The position numbers were made by a program, and so were the translations under genes. The notes under the pieces were generated by a model. The model did no database searches. It was not told where the DNA came from and saw nothing but the letters and a program-made list of their open reading frames with translations. Shown piece by piece: positions 1 to 8,107 of a stretch of 64,000 nt of DNA (the first letter of the stretch is position 1; every line of letters starts with the position of its first letter). Source of the stretch: Amycolatopsis azurea DSM 43854 (GTDB lineage Bacteria; Actinomycetota; Actinomycetes; Mycobacteriales; Pseudonocardiaceae); contig NZ_MUXN01000002.1 of assembly GCF_001995215.1 (NCBI RefSeq), positions 346,453-410,452 of the forward strand, in the 5' to 3' direction.

Positions 1-6
1 CTGACC

Positions 7-915
7 GTGTCCCCGGTGACGGTGGGCGCGGCGGGCTGGCGACATTGGGCCGACGGTTCCGGACCGACTCGCGCGCGCACCGCGGAGCTGATGCGCCGCC
101 TGGTGAAGGACGGCCGGATCACCGTGGTGGACACCTCGAACAACTATGGCGAAGGAGAGAGCGAGCGGCGGATCGGTGGTGTGCTGGCCGAACTCGGCGG
201 CACACCACCGGGTTTCCTGGTACAGACCAAGGCGGACCGGCATTTCACCGGGGATTTCTCCGGTGCGCGGATGCGTGAGTCGCTTCGCGAAAGCCTGGAC
301 CGGCTGGGGCTGGACCGGCTGCCGATGTGCTATCTCCATGACCCCGAACACACGTCGTACGACGGGGTCCTCGGGCGTGGCGGGGCGGTCGAAGCGCTGC
401 TCGAAGCCAGGGACGAAGGTCTCATCGAGCATCTCGGCGTCGCCGGTGGACCGACCCCGCTGCTGTGCGATCTGGTGGCAACCGGTCACTTCGAGGCCCT
501 GATCACCCACAACCGCTGGACGCTGGTGGACCGGTCGGCGGACAAGCTGCTGGACCTGGCCGCCGAACGCGGTCTCGGGGTGTTCAACGCCGCGCCGTAC
601 GGAGGCGGGCTGCTGACCGCCTGGCCGCTGGAGCGGACCCACTACGCGTACCGGGAGGCACCGCCCGCCCTCCTCGCGGCGGCGGACGCGATCGGGCGGC
701 TGTGTGCGGAGGCGGGGGTGCCGATCGCGGCGGCTGCGCTGCGGTGGTCACTTCGGGATCCGCGGATCACGTCGACGATCGTCGGCGCGGCGAGCCTGGG
801 CAGCTATGAACGGACGCTGGCGCTGGCCGGCACGGTGATCGAAGACGCGCTGATGACCGAGATCGCCGCGGTTTCACTGGATGAGCGCACCTGGCAGGAC
901 AGTCCGGCCGGGTAA
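7..915 (+). CDS. Aldo/keto reductase
   Basis: A 302-residue NADP(H)-dependent aldo/keto reductase of the kind acting on aldoses or other carbonyls in the cytoplasm. The family tetrad is visible: DTSNNYG near residue 42 (Asp and Tyr), QTKADR (Lys) and CYLHDPE (His). The C-terminal part (SLRDPRITSTIVGAAS) is the usual cofactor-binding end. A GTG start follows only six bases from the window edge, with a TGA just before it, so an upstream neighbour probably ends there; a further upstream start cannot be excluded. The esterase gene follows after 15 bases, suggesting co-transcription. Substrate is unknown; a sugar dehydrogenase-like role is possible given the sugar genes further on. Confidence 0.85.
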   Translation: MSPVTVGAAGWRHWADGSGPTRARTAELMRRLVKDGRITVVDTSNNYGEGESERRIGGVLAELGGTPPGFLVQTKADRHFTGDFSGARMRESLRESLDRLGLDRLPMCYLHDPEHTSYDGVLGRGGAVEALLEARDEGLIEHLGVAGGPTPLLCDLVATGHFEALITHNRWTLVDRSADKLLDLAAERGLGVFNAAPYGGGLLTAWPLERTHYAYREAPPALLAAADAIGRLCAEAGVPIAAAALRWSLRDPRITSTIVGAASLGSYERTLALAGTVIEDALMTEIAAVSLDERTWQDSPAG

Positions 916-930
916 GCCGAGGAGGATGGG

Positions 931-2376
931 ATGAGCAAGCGACCACGTGCCCGAGTCGCCACCGGACTGGTGGAGGGTGAGGCGGGGGACGGGATCTTCG
1001 CGTTCCGGGGTATCCCGTTCGCCGCTCCGCCGGTCGGCGCGAACCGCTTCACCGAGCCCCGGCCGGCGTCGCCGTGGGACGGGGTCCGCGATGTCGCCGG
1101 GTTCGGCACCGCGCCGCCCGGCCCGCAGGCACCGACGACCGATGACGAATGGCTGACCCTGGCGGTCTGGACACCGGAACTCGGTGCTGCCGGGTTGCCG
1201 GTGATCGTGTGGATCACCGGCGGGGCGTACCTGCAGTGCACCACCGCGAATCCGCATTTCGACGGGGCGAGGCTCGCGGGCGGCGGTGCGGTGGTGGTCA
1301 GCGTCAACTACCGCGTCGGGGCCGAAGGGTGGGCCCATGTCGACGGTCACCCGGACAACCGCGGGCTGCTCGACCAGATCGCCGCGCTGCGGTGGGTGAA
1401 GGACAACATCGAGGCTTTCGGGGGCGATCCCGGCAACGTCACGGTGTACGGCCAGTCGGCCGGTGCCGGTTCGTGCGCGGCCCTGCTGGTGATGCCGAGG
1501 GCGGCCGGGCTGTTCGAGCGCGCCATCCTGCAGAGCCTGCCCGGCACGTACTTCACGCCGGAACTGGCCGCGGACGTGACCAGGCACATCCGCGCCGAGG
1601 CCGGGGTCCGGGAGCTCGCCGACGTGGATCCGCCGCGGTTGCTGGCGGCGGTGATGGCGGTGAGCGAGCGGATGGACTCGCGGTGGGGCCCCGTCGCCCA
1701 CACTCCGACGCCCTTCTCCCCGGTGGTGGACGGCGAGATCCTGCCCGTCGACCCCTGGGAAGGACTCGCTTCGGGGCGAGCGAATCGGGTCCCGATGCTG
1801 CTCGGTCACACCCGTGACGACGCCAGGATGCTCGCCGCCCGGCTCGGTCCCGCCGAAGACGCCGCGGTGGAGGAGCTGATCGGCGCCCTCGTGCCGACCG
1901 TGGACGCGGACCGCTACCGCGCGGAGTTCCCCGGGCTCGACGCGGCCGGGCTGCGGGAGATCGCCCTGGGGGACTGGCTGCTGCGGATGCCGACGCTGAG
2001 GCTGGCCGAAGCCGCGCAAGCGGGTGGGTCGCCGGTCTGGTTTTCCGAGCTGTTCTGGGGCTATGGCCCGGAAGGCGCCTGCCACATGCTGGACGCGTCA
2101 CTCGTCTTCGGCACCACCGATGTGAACGGCGAGGTCACCGCCGCCGGCCCCGCCGTGGTCGAACAGCATCGCGTGCTTTCGGAACTGATGCGAGCCGAGT
2201 ACCTCGCGTTCGCCGCGACCGGCGACCCCGGCTGGGCCCGCTTCGAACCGCGTGAGCTTGCCACCCGGATCTACGACGTCGCGCCTTCGGTCCGGCGCTA
2301 TCCGGAGGAACGGTCCGCCGCGGTCTGGCGTGACCATCGGTTCGGCGTCGTGGACCTGGCCCGGATCGACGCCTGA
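931..2376 (+). CDS. Type B carboxylesterase
   Basis: A 481-residue carboxylesterase/lipase of the type B alpha/beta-hydrolase family. It has the N-terminal GIFAFRGIPFAAPPVG signature, the oxyanion region (WITGGAYL) and the nucleophile elbow GQSAGAGS around residue 175. The acid and His regions are in the expected order (HTRDDARM; ACHMLDASLVFG). No signal peptide is seen, so it should be cytoplasmic. The start follows a GAGGA ribosome-binding site nine bases away. It sits directly behind the reductase and before a strong terminator, so the two form a short operon. The physiological ester is not predictable from sequence. Confidence 0.88.
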   Translation: MSKRPRARVATGLVEGEAGDGIFAFRGIPFAAPPVGANRFTEPRPASPWDGVRDVAGFGTAPPGPQAPTTDDEWLTLAVWTPELGAAGLPVIVWITGGAYLQCTTANPHFDGARLAGGGAVVVSVNYRVGAEGWAHVDGHPDNRGLLDQIAALRWVKDNIEAFGGDPGNVTVYGQSAGAGSCAALLVMPRAAGLFERAILQSLPGTYFTPELAADVTRHIRAEAGVRELADVDPPRLLAAVMAVSERMDSRWGPVAHTPTPFSPVVDGEILPVDPWEGLASGRANRVPMLLGHTRDDARMLAARLGPAEDAAVEELIGALVPTVDADRYRAEFPGLDAAGLREIALGDWLLRMPTLRLAEAAQAGGSPVWFSELFWGYGPEGACHMLDASLVFGTTDVNGEVTAAGPAVVEQHRVLSELMRAEYLAFAATGDPGWARFEPRELATRIYDVAPSVRRYPEERSAAVWRDHRFGVVDLARIDA

Positions 2377-2404
2377 ACCCGGCCTTCGCGCTGGGGCCGG
2401 TGGT

Positions 2405-2457
2405 GTTGTGAAAGCCACGTTCGCAACCGTCAGCGTTGCGAACGTGGCTTTCGCAAC
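2405..2457. repeat. Interspersed palindromic repeat, copy 1
   Basis: Two 23-base arms (2405-2427 and 2435-2457) form an inverted repeat with a 7-base loop. The arm begins GTTGTGAAAGCCACGTTCGC. Near-identical elements lie at 31987-32039 and 60446-60498, each just after a rightward gene. It can fold into a long hairpin. Confidence 0.85.
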
Positions 2458-2524
2458 GCTGCCTGGCGAGACCGACCTGCCCGGCGGGGAGGCGGCCACC
2501 CGAACAGGACAACCTGCCATGACG

Positions 2525-2565
2525 GAAGGCCCCTTTCTCGCGCCAGGAGCGAGAAAGGGGCCTTC
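2525..2565. terminator. Bidirectional terminator hairpin
   Basis: A perfect 17-bp stem (GAAGGCCCCTTTCTCGC and its complement) with a 7-base loop lies between the convergent esterase and Gfo/Idh genes. No long U tract follows, which is usual in high-GC actinomycetes. Confidence 0.85.
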
Positions 2566-2577
2566 TACGTACCTCGT

Positions 2578-3654
2578 TCAAGCACCCGGTCCGGGAGCGC
2601 CGGCCGATCGGTACAGCCGCTCGATGATGTCGATCGTCCGGGTCACTTCGGCGGTGGCCACGCCCCGCTGTCCCGGATCGGTGAGCAGCGCCGGGAGGTG
2701 GTCGAGCTGACGGCGGTACTCCGTCCCGCGGGCCTCTCGCGCGGGCTCGATCACCTCGGCCTGCCCGTCGCGGTGCAGCACCAGGGATCCGTCCACGCCG
2801 TTCGGACTCAGGCCGAAGGTGCACGTCAGCTCGGCACGCGCGTCGGCACCTTCGAGCACGATGCGGGTCACGTCGCGCGCGGAGTGCGACGCCCAGGCCG
2901 CGCACACGCTGAACAGGGGACCGCCGTCGAGCGCCAGAACGCCGCGAACGGTGTCTTCGACGTCCTTCGGTGCCATCTCGTGTGAAGGGCCGTCGGGCGA
3001 GTCCCCCCGCCACGTCGCTTCGGCGCCCGCCTTGGCGAGGAAGTCCGCCGAAACGGCGCCGGTCACCTGCGTCACCCTCGGCCAGGAAAGCATCCGCATG
3101 CCGAGGGTGATCAGGTGCCAGCCCAGGTCGACGAGCGCCCCGCCCCCCGCCCGGCGGCGTTCGGTGAACCAGCCGCCGGGCGCGGGAATGCCGCTGGCCC
3201 GGATCCACGACAGCTCCACCGAACGCAGCGGACCGAGGTCCGGCAGGAGCCCGCGCAGGGCCATGACGTCCGCGCGGTACCAGGCCGCGGTGCCCGAGAG
3301 CATCCGCGCGCCGCCGGTGCGTTCCGCGGCCGCCAGTGCCGCCGCCTCTGCCGGACTCACACAGACCGGCTTCTCGACGAACGTGGGGATTCCCTGCTCC
3401 AGCAACGAAACCGCGGTGGAGGCGTGCAGATGGTTGGGGGTCGCGACCACGGCCAGGTCCACATCGCCGCTCCCGAGTTCGCCGGGATCCCGCAGGAGCC
3501 GCGCGGCCGGGAACCGGTCGGTGGCCCAGGCGGCCGCGGCCGGGTCCGGATCGTGCACGGCGACGACGGTGAACCCCGGATGCTCCAGGATCCTCGGCGC
3601 CCACAGCTCGCGGACGGCCCAGCCGAGGCCGATGAGGGCCAGACGAATCTCCAT
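2578..3654 (-). CDS. Gfo/Idh/MocA family oxidoreductase
   Basis: A 358-residue NAD(P)-dependent dehydrogenase of the glucose-fructose oxidoreductase/inositol dehydrogenase family. The N-terminal Rossmann motif (ALIGLGWAV), the VATPNHLHA strand and the EKPVCVSP motif holding the catalytic Lys are all present, followed by the usual substrate-binding domain with DLGWHLI. Such enzymes oxidise or reduce hydroxyl groups on sugars and cyclitols. It is the last gene of the leftward operon headed by the glycosyltransferase, 26 bases behind the acyl carrier protein, so a sugar or cyclitol tailoring step in that pathway is likely. Confidence 0.88.
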   Translation of the reverse strand: MEIRLALIGLGWAVRELWAPRILEHPGFTVVAVHDPDPAAAAWATDRFPAARLLRDPGELGSGDVDLAVVATPNHLHASTAVSLLEQGIPTFVEKPVCVSPAEAAALAAAERTGGARMLSGTAAWYRADVMALRGLLPDLGPLRSVELSWIRASGIPAPGGWFTERRRAGGGALVDLGWHLITLGMRMLSWPRVTQVTGAVSADFLAKAGAEATWRGDSPDGPSHEMAPKDVEDTVRGVLALDGGPLFSVCAAWASHSARDVTRIVLEGADARAELTCTFGLSPNGVDGSLVLHRDGQAEVIEPAREARGTEYRRQLDHLPALLTDPGQRGVATAEVTRTIDIIERLYRSAGAPGPGA

Positions 3655-3680
3655 GGTCGTTCCTTTCCCTCGCGGCCCGG

Positions 3681-3962
3681 TCAGCGCGGCTTGCCGCCCA
3701 GCCGGACGATGCTTTCAGCCAGTGATCCGATCGAGTTCGCGCTTTCGATCGCCTGGTCCTGATCGGCGAGGTCGACGCCGAACTCCTCTTCCGCCTTGGC
3801 GAGCAACTGGACGATGGCGATCGAGTCGAATCCGGCGAAGTCCGTGAGCGAGGTGTCCTCTTCGAGCGCGGATTCGTCGCAGCCGGGCACCAGTTCCACC
3901 ACCCACGCGGTCAGCCGCCGTGCGATCGCGGCGTGCGCGGTGGTTTCCGTTTCGTTGATCAT
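3681..3962 (-). CDS. Acyl/peptidyl carrier protein
   Basis: A 93-residue free-standing carrier protein. The phosphopantetheine attachment motif reads AGFDSIAIV with Ser47, after an acidic helix (CDESALEEDTSL). It must be primed by a phosphopantetheinyl transferase encoded elsewhere. It lies 10 bases behind the condensation-like enzyme, so the likely role is to present an acyl group to that enzyme. No loading ligase is seen in the window. Alternatives for the cargo are 3-hydroxybenzoate from the adjacent chorismatase or an amino acid, as in butirosin side-chain assembly. Confidence 0.85.
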   Translation of the reverse strand: MINETETTAHAAIARRLTAWVVELVPGCDESALEEDTSLTDFAGFDSIAIVQLLAKAEEEFGVDLADQDQAIESANSIGSLAESIVRLGGKPR

Positions 3963-3972
3963 CCGAGGCCTC

Positions 3973-5349
3973 TCAGTCGGTTCCGGTGACGGGGGAAAGG
4001 GCGAGCTTGAACGCTTCGACGGCGGGGAGAGCCCGCCGGGCCGAAAGCTGGTCGAGCGCGAAAGCTTCCATGGCGACGAGGACTTCCCGCGGCTCGGCGG
4101 CAGGCAGGGCGCACCGGTCGAGCATCAGCTGGGGAGCGGGCCCGCCCTCGCCGTTGCGGATCTCGACGTGGAACTTGTCGTCGTAGTAATGGAGGACCTG
4201 CGGCGGCCCGATGACGGTCTTCGACCGGAGCGCGCGGATCTCGGCATCGGACAGCGGCTCCTGCGGTCTGCTGGTGACCGCGGTGTCGCGGAAGTCGTTG
4301 TGCATGGCGTCGAACCGGTCCGGCGGGATGACCTCCGCCAGCTGCTCCATGCGGTACCGGCCCATCGAGTACCCGCGGATGCTCGCGGCCATGGTGCGCC
4401 GGACGACCTCGTCGAAAACCGCGTCGCCGACCTCCACGTCGAAGGCGCCCGACTGCGCCATGTTGCCGATGTAGCGTTTCTCGGCCTCGGTGAACCGGTT
4501 GGAGATCATGCAGCGGATCGCGCTGGTGGCCCGGCCCGAAAGCAGGGAGACCACGGTCGCCGACATCGCCGCGAAAACGGCGGGGGAGGTGACCTTGTTC
4601 CGGTCGGCGATCCGGTCGAACGCGGCGCCGAGCGCGGGCGAGCACATGGCGACGCGCACCCAGCGCGGCTCCCGCTCGGCGGACGGTTCCCGGGGGAAGT
4701 TCGTGACGTCGACCCGTTCCCCGAACCGCCGCCACCGCTGGATCGTGCGCTCGTTGCGCAGGACCCCGCTCGGACCGTTCTCCTCCTGTGCCTGCGCCAC
4801 CGGGGTCAGCAACGGCAGGTCTTCGCCGTAGCGGCCATCACCGGCCAGGCGCGCGGCGAACTCCTCGTGGAGACGGTTGCGTGCCAGGCCGTCGATGGAC
4901 AGATGCGACACGACGATCAGCAGCCAGGCAGGGCGCTGTCCGAAGTGGACGACGGCGAACCGGGCGGGAAGCCCTCGGTCGACGTCGAACGAGCGGTCGG
5001 CGAACCGGACGAGCAGCTCCTCCGGCGAGGAGTCCGGGTCGTGCTCCAGCCGGACGTCGTACTCGCCCGAGGCGAGGACCTCCTGTCTGCCCGACCCGTC
5101 GGCCGCGTCGAAGTACCGGGTCCGCAGCGATTCGTGCCGCACGACGACGTCCCGGATGACGGACAGGACGTCGTCGAGGGTGCGGCCTTCGGGTATCTCG
5201 ACGCGGCAGCTGACGTTCAGATAGGCGTCGTGCGGATGGAACATCTTGACCGCGCCCCAGATCCCGAACTGGGACCAGGTCATCGGCGCGATCGCTCCGG
5301 CCAAGCCGGAGAAACGCACCTTCGCCGACGTGATTGCCGAGGTAGTCAT
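3973..5349 (-). CDS. Stand-alone condensation-like acyltransferase
   Basis: A 458-residue protein resembling an isolated NRPS condensation domain or PapA-type acyltransferase (chloramphenicol acetyltransferase fold). The active-site motif appears as SHLSIDG, a variant of HHxxxDG that keeps the second His and the DG. The ATG is set by an AGGAGG ribosome-binding site about 13 bases upstream; the longer open frame beyond it overlaps the DAHP synthase and is not coding. Together with the adjoining carrier protein it probably forms an ester or amide, for example moving an aroyl group onto a sugar or cyclitol. The acceptor is inferred only from gene context. Confidence 0.75.
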   Translation of the reverse strand: MTTSAITSAKVRFSGLAGAIAPMTWSQFGIWGAVKMFHPHDAYLNVSCRVEIPEGRTLDDVLSVIRDVVVRHESLRTRYFDAADGSGRQEVLASGEYDVRLEHDPDSSPEELLVRFADRSFDVDRGLPARFAVVHFGQRPAWLLIVVSHLSIDGLARNRLHEEFAARLAGDGRYGEDLPLLTPVAQAQEENGPSGVLRNERTIQRWRRFGERVDVTNFPREPSAEREPRWVRVAMCSPALGAAFDRIADRNKVTSPAVFAAMSATVVSLLSGRATSAIRCMISNRFTEAEKRYIGNMAQSGAFDVEVGDAVFDEVVRRTMAASIRGYSMGRYRMEQLAEVIPPDRFDAMHNDFRDTAVTSRPQEPLSDAEIRALRSKTVIGPPQVLHYYDDKFHVEIRNGEGGPAPQLMLDRCALPAAEPREVLVAMEAFALDQLSARRALPAVEAFKLALSPVTGTD

Positions 5350-5375
5350 GTGCGGGTCGACCTCCTGGAGAACAG

Positions 5376-6536
5376 TCAGATGGTGGTGAGGACGTCCGTG
5401 AACCGTTCGACGAGAGCGCCGGCCTGACCAGGATTGAGCCGGGGGTCGCAGGCCGATCTGTACCGCGCGTGATCCGGTCCGGTCGACAGATCCGCGCTCT
5501 CGTCCACGCATTCGCTCACCTCGTCGGGGGTGATCTCGAGGTGCAGCCCGCCCGGATGCCGCCCGTGGCGGTGGAGTACGGCGCAGAACTGCTCGACCTC
5601 GTCGGTCAGCCTGCGCAGGACCCTGGTCTTGAGTCCCTGCGCCGAGCGGACCGTGTTGCCGTGCATCGGATCGCTGAGCCAGACCACGTTCGCCGCGTGC
5701 TCGCCGAGGGCCCGGACGATCGGCGGCAGCCGCTCGCCGATCCGGTCGGCGCCCATCCGGACGATCAGGCTCACCCGCCCCGGCGGCCGGTTCCAAGCCA
5801 GTCGTTCGACCACGGCCAGTATCTCGGCGGGGTCGGCTTCCGGGCCGATCTTCACCCCGACGGGATTGGTGATCCCGTCGGCGAAACCGATATGCGGTCC
5901 GCCCGGCGCGCGGGTGCGTTCGCCGATCCAGACCATGTGCGCCGACGACGCGAAGACCTCGTCGCGGACCGGGTCCGTCCGTCTCAGCGCGTGTTCGTAC
6001 TCCAGCAGCAAGGCCTCGTGGCTGGTGTAGACCGCCGGACCGGCCGCGAGGGTCTGGAGTGCGCGCGCGGCGTGCGCGTAGGCGAGCAGCAACCTGCGCG
6101 GGTCCGGTCGCCTGCCCGCCGCCGTCGGCGCCAGATCGTTGACCGCGTCACCGAGGTAGACGGGAACCTCGGCGTCGTCGGCGCCGATCTCCGCCCGGTG
6201 TGACCGCGGTTTGGCGTACTGGCCCGCCATCCGCCCGATCAGGATCGGCGCCCGGCCCGTCCGGCTCAGGCTCTCGCCGAGCCCGGCCAGCTGCGCGGTC
6301 TTGGCCCGGATCGCCTCCGGCCCCGACTCGCTGAACAACTCGGCGCAGTCACCCGCCTGCAGGACCACACGTTCCCCTCGCGTGACGGCCGCGAGTTCGC
6401 CGGCGAGGCGGGCGCACTGCTGCGCCTCCACCAGGGGCGGGAGCCGCCGCAGCAGTTCGATCGTGTCGCGCAGGACTTCCGGTTCCGGCCAGGTGGGCTG
6501 GTGCGCCGCGCCGACGAGGTCCGATACCGCGGTCAC
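5376..6536 (-). CDS. Class II DAHP synthase
   Basis: A 386-residue 3-deoxy-D-arabino-heptulosonate 7-phosphate synthase of the plant-like class II type, joining phosphoenolpyruvate and erythrose 4-phosphate at the head of the shikimate pathway. Signature segments include VVLQAGDCAE (metal Cys), RMAGQYAKPRS and SDPMHGNT. It is shorter than housekeeping class II enzymes (about 460 residues), which is typical of secondary-metabolism copies such as PhzC. The GTG start overlaps the chorismatase stop by four bases, so translation is coupled. It should raise chorismate supply for the next-door chorismatase. Confidence 0.92.
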   Translation of the reverse strand: MTAVSDLVGAAHQPTWPEPEVLRDTIELLRRLPPLVEAQQCARLAGELAAVTRGERVVLQAGDCAELFSESGPEAIRAKTAQLAGLGESLSRTGRAPILIGRMAGQYAKPRSHRAEIGADDAEVPVYLGDAVNDLAPTAAGRRPDPRRLLLAYAHAARALQTLAAGPAVYTSHEALLLEYEHALRRTDPVRDEVFASSAHMVWIGERTRAPGGPHIGFADGITNPVGVKIGPEADPAEILAVVERLAWNRPPGRVSLIVRMGADRIGERLPPIVRALGEHAANVVWLSDPMHGNTVRSAQGLKTRVLRRLTDEVEQFCAVLHRHGRHPGGLHLEITPDEVSECVDESADLSTGPDHARYRSACDPRLNPGQAGALVERFTDVLTTI

Positions 6537-7555
6537 GATCCGCCTCCGCGAACCTCGTCGGAGAACTTCATGGTGAGCACGCCTTCGATCTCCAGGAGCA
6601 GCTCGCTCCGGCAGATGTCCACGTTGAACAGCTCGAGCGGGACCAGCGGCCCGACCTCTTCGCGCAGCCTCCGCCGGACGTGCGGGACATCGCTTTCGTG
6701 GCGGACGTAGGCCTTGAGCATGGTGAAGGAATCCATTTCCACCTTGCCGCCGGTCTTCTCCGAAACGCTCGCGAGGAGGAGGCGAATGTTTTCGAGTGTC
6801 GTGTCGCATTGTCCGTCGAGATCGCCGACATGTGTCGATCGATGCCCGATGATGCTCGCCGTTCCGGACAGGAAGAGTTTTTCCGACGACGGCAGCAAGG
6901 TGGCGCGGGCGAAACTCGGCGAGCGAGGGCCGTATTCACGGGGATAGCGGTGAGCCGGAACCTGCCGCGGATTCTCGAAATGGAGGGGCGCGCCGGAGCG
7001 TTCGGCGATGAAGTAGACCACCACCCCGTCGCCGCGTGAGCCGATCCCGGTGGCGGCGGGCAGCCCGGCGGACATGTCCGTGCCCGCCTCTTCGAGCCCT
7101 TCGGCCCGTCCCTGGCAGAAGTCCCGGTAGACCTCCAGTCCGCCGGCGTTGGTGTGGTTGATGTCGGCGATGTGGTTCCACATGCGGACGAGATGGGGGT
7201 AGCCGAGGTCGTGCAGGAGCGTCATCGTGCGGCGGTAGACGGACCGGGTCGCCTCGCGGTAGGCCTCGGCGCCGGGCAGCCGGAACGTGCCGAAAAGATG
7301 CGTGCCGTCATGGCCGTAGACGATCCCGTCGCGAGCGCCCGACGTCACTTCCGACGCGCTCGTCCACACTTCGCGAACCGGTTGTTCCCGCTGCTCGCGC
7401 ATCGCTATTCCGACCGTCGGGTAACCCGCAGTCAAATCCGGATTCCGGGATTGTCCGCCGAATTCGACGACGCCCAGTATTCCGCCGTAGTCCCGTAGAG
7501 GTGTGTCCGTAGAAACGGCAACATCGATCATCGGCGTCACTTTCGTCACAAGCAT
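6533..7555 (-). CDS. FkbO/Hyg5-family chorismatase (3-hydroxybenzoate synthase type)
   Basis: A 340-residue chorismatase converting chorismate to a benzoate plus pyruvate. Family segments are evident: GTFRLPGAEAYREATRS, LVRMWNHIADIN, the EYGPRSPSFARA stretch, LFLSGTASIIGH and the C-terminal DICRSELLLEIEG with the catalytic Glu. The Cys in DICR is what I recall for Hyg5-type enzymes that make 3-hydroxybenzoate, while FkbO-type enzymes lack it; this subtype call is from memory. The start chosen is the ATG giving MLVTKVTP; a longer frame begins at 7624. It sits between dehydroquinase and DAHP synthase genes, so the operon makes its own precursor. Confidence 0.88.
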   Translation of the reverse strand: MLVTKVTPMIDVAVSTDTPLRDYGGILGVVEFGGQSRNPDLTAGYPTVGIAMREQREQPVREVWTSASEVTSGARDGIVYGHDGTHLFGTFRLPGAEAYREATRSVYRRTMTLLHDLGYPHLVRMWNHIADINHTNAGGLEVYRDFCQGRAEGLEEAGTDMSAGLPAATGIGSRGDGVVVYFIAERSGAPLHFENPRQVPAHRYPREYGPRSPSFARATLLPSSEKLFLSGTASIIGHRSTHVGDLDGQCDTTLENIRLLLASVSEKTGGKVEMDSFTMLKAYVRHESDVPHVRRRLREEVGPLVPLELFNVDICRSELLLEIEGVLTMKFSDEVRGGGS

Positions 7556-7669
7556 CTCACAGTGGCTTGTCGGAGTATTGCGAACGATCTGCTCCGCGAG
7601 TGCGAAGACCATCTCGCAGAACATTCTTCAGTGCAAATCTCTCTCGTTGTCGAGAAGACGCGGTCGCGC

Positions 7670-8107
7670 TCAGGGGACCCGGTCCAGAAGAGCTCGCGCG
7701 GCGAGACGATAGCCGAGTGCGCCGAGACCGGCGATCACCCCGCTCGCCAGAGGAGCGATCACCGACTCGTGCCGGAACCGCTCGCGCGCCCACACGTTCG
7801 ACAGATGGACTTCGATCCACGGACGGGGATAGGCGGCGAGCGCGTCCCGCAGGCTCCAGCCGGCGATCATCAGCGCGCCGGGGTTCACGATCGCGCCGAC
7901 GGTCCCGTGAGCGTCCTGCAAGGACCTCACCAGCGCGCCCTCGCAGTCGTGCTGGACGGAGATCACCTGCCAGCCCCGTTCGGCCACTTCCTTCTCGACG
8001 GCGGCCTGGATGTCCGCCAGCGTGTCGGTGCCGTAGATCTCGGGCTCGCGCCGCCCCAGGATGCCCAGGTTCGGGCCGTTGAGCAGAAGCAGCTCTCCCA
8101 TGGTCAC
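7670..8107 (-). CDS. Type II 3-dehydroquinase-like protein (variant active site)
   Basis: A 145-residue member of the AroQ type II dehydroquinase family, normally turning 3-dehydroquinate into 3-dehydroshikimate. NGPNLGILGRREPEIYG supplies the catalytic Arg and Tyr loop, and EVHLSNVWARERFR the second His and Arg. The usual NPGAxTHTS segment reads NPGALMIAG here, so the conserved first His is missing. It may be a weakened or altered enzyme, or act on a related substrate as RifJ does. The GTG start overlaps the glycosyltransferase stop (GTGA); an ATG two codons later is the alternative. Confidence 0.88.
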   Translation of the reverse strand: MTMGELLLLNGPNLGILGRREPEIYGTDTLADIQAAVEKEVAERGWQVISVQHDCEGALVRSLQDAHGTVGAIVNPGALMIAGWSLRDALAAYPRPWIEVHLSNVWARERFRHESVIAPLASGVIAGLGALGYRLAARALLDRVP

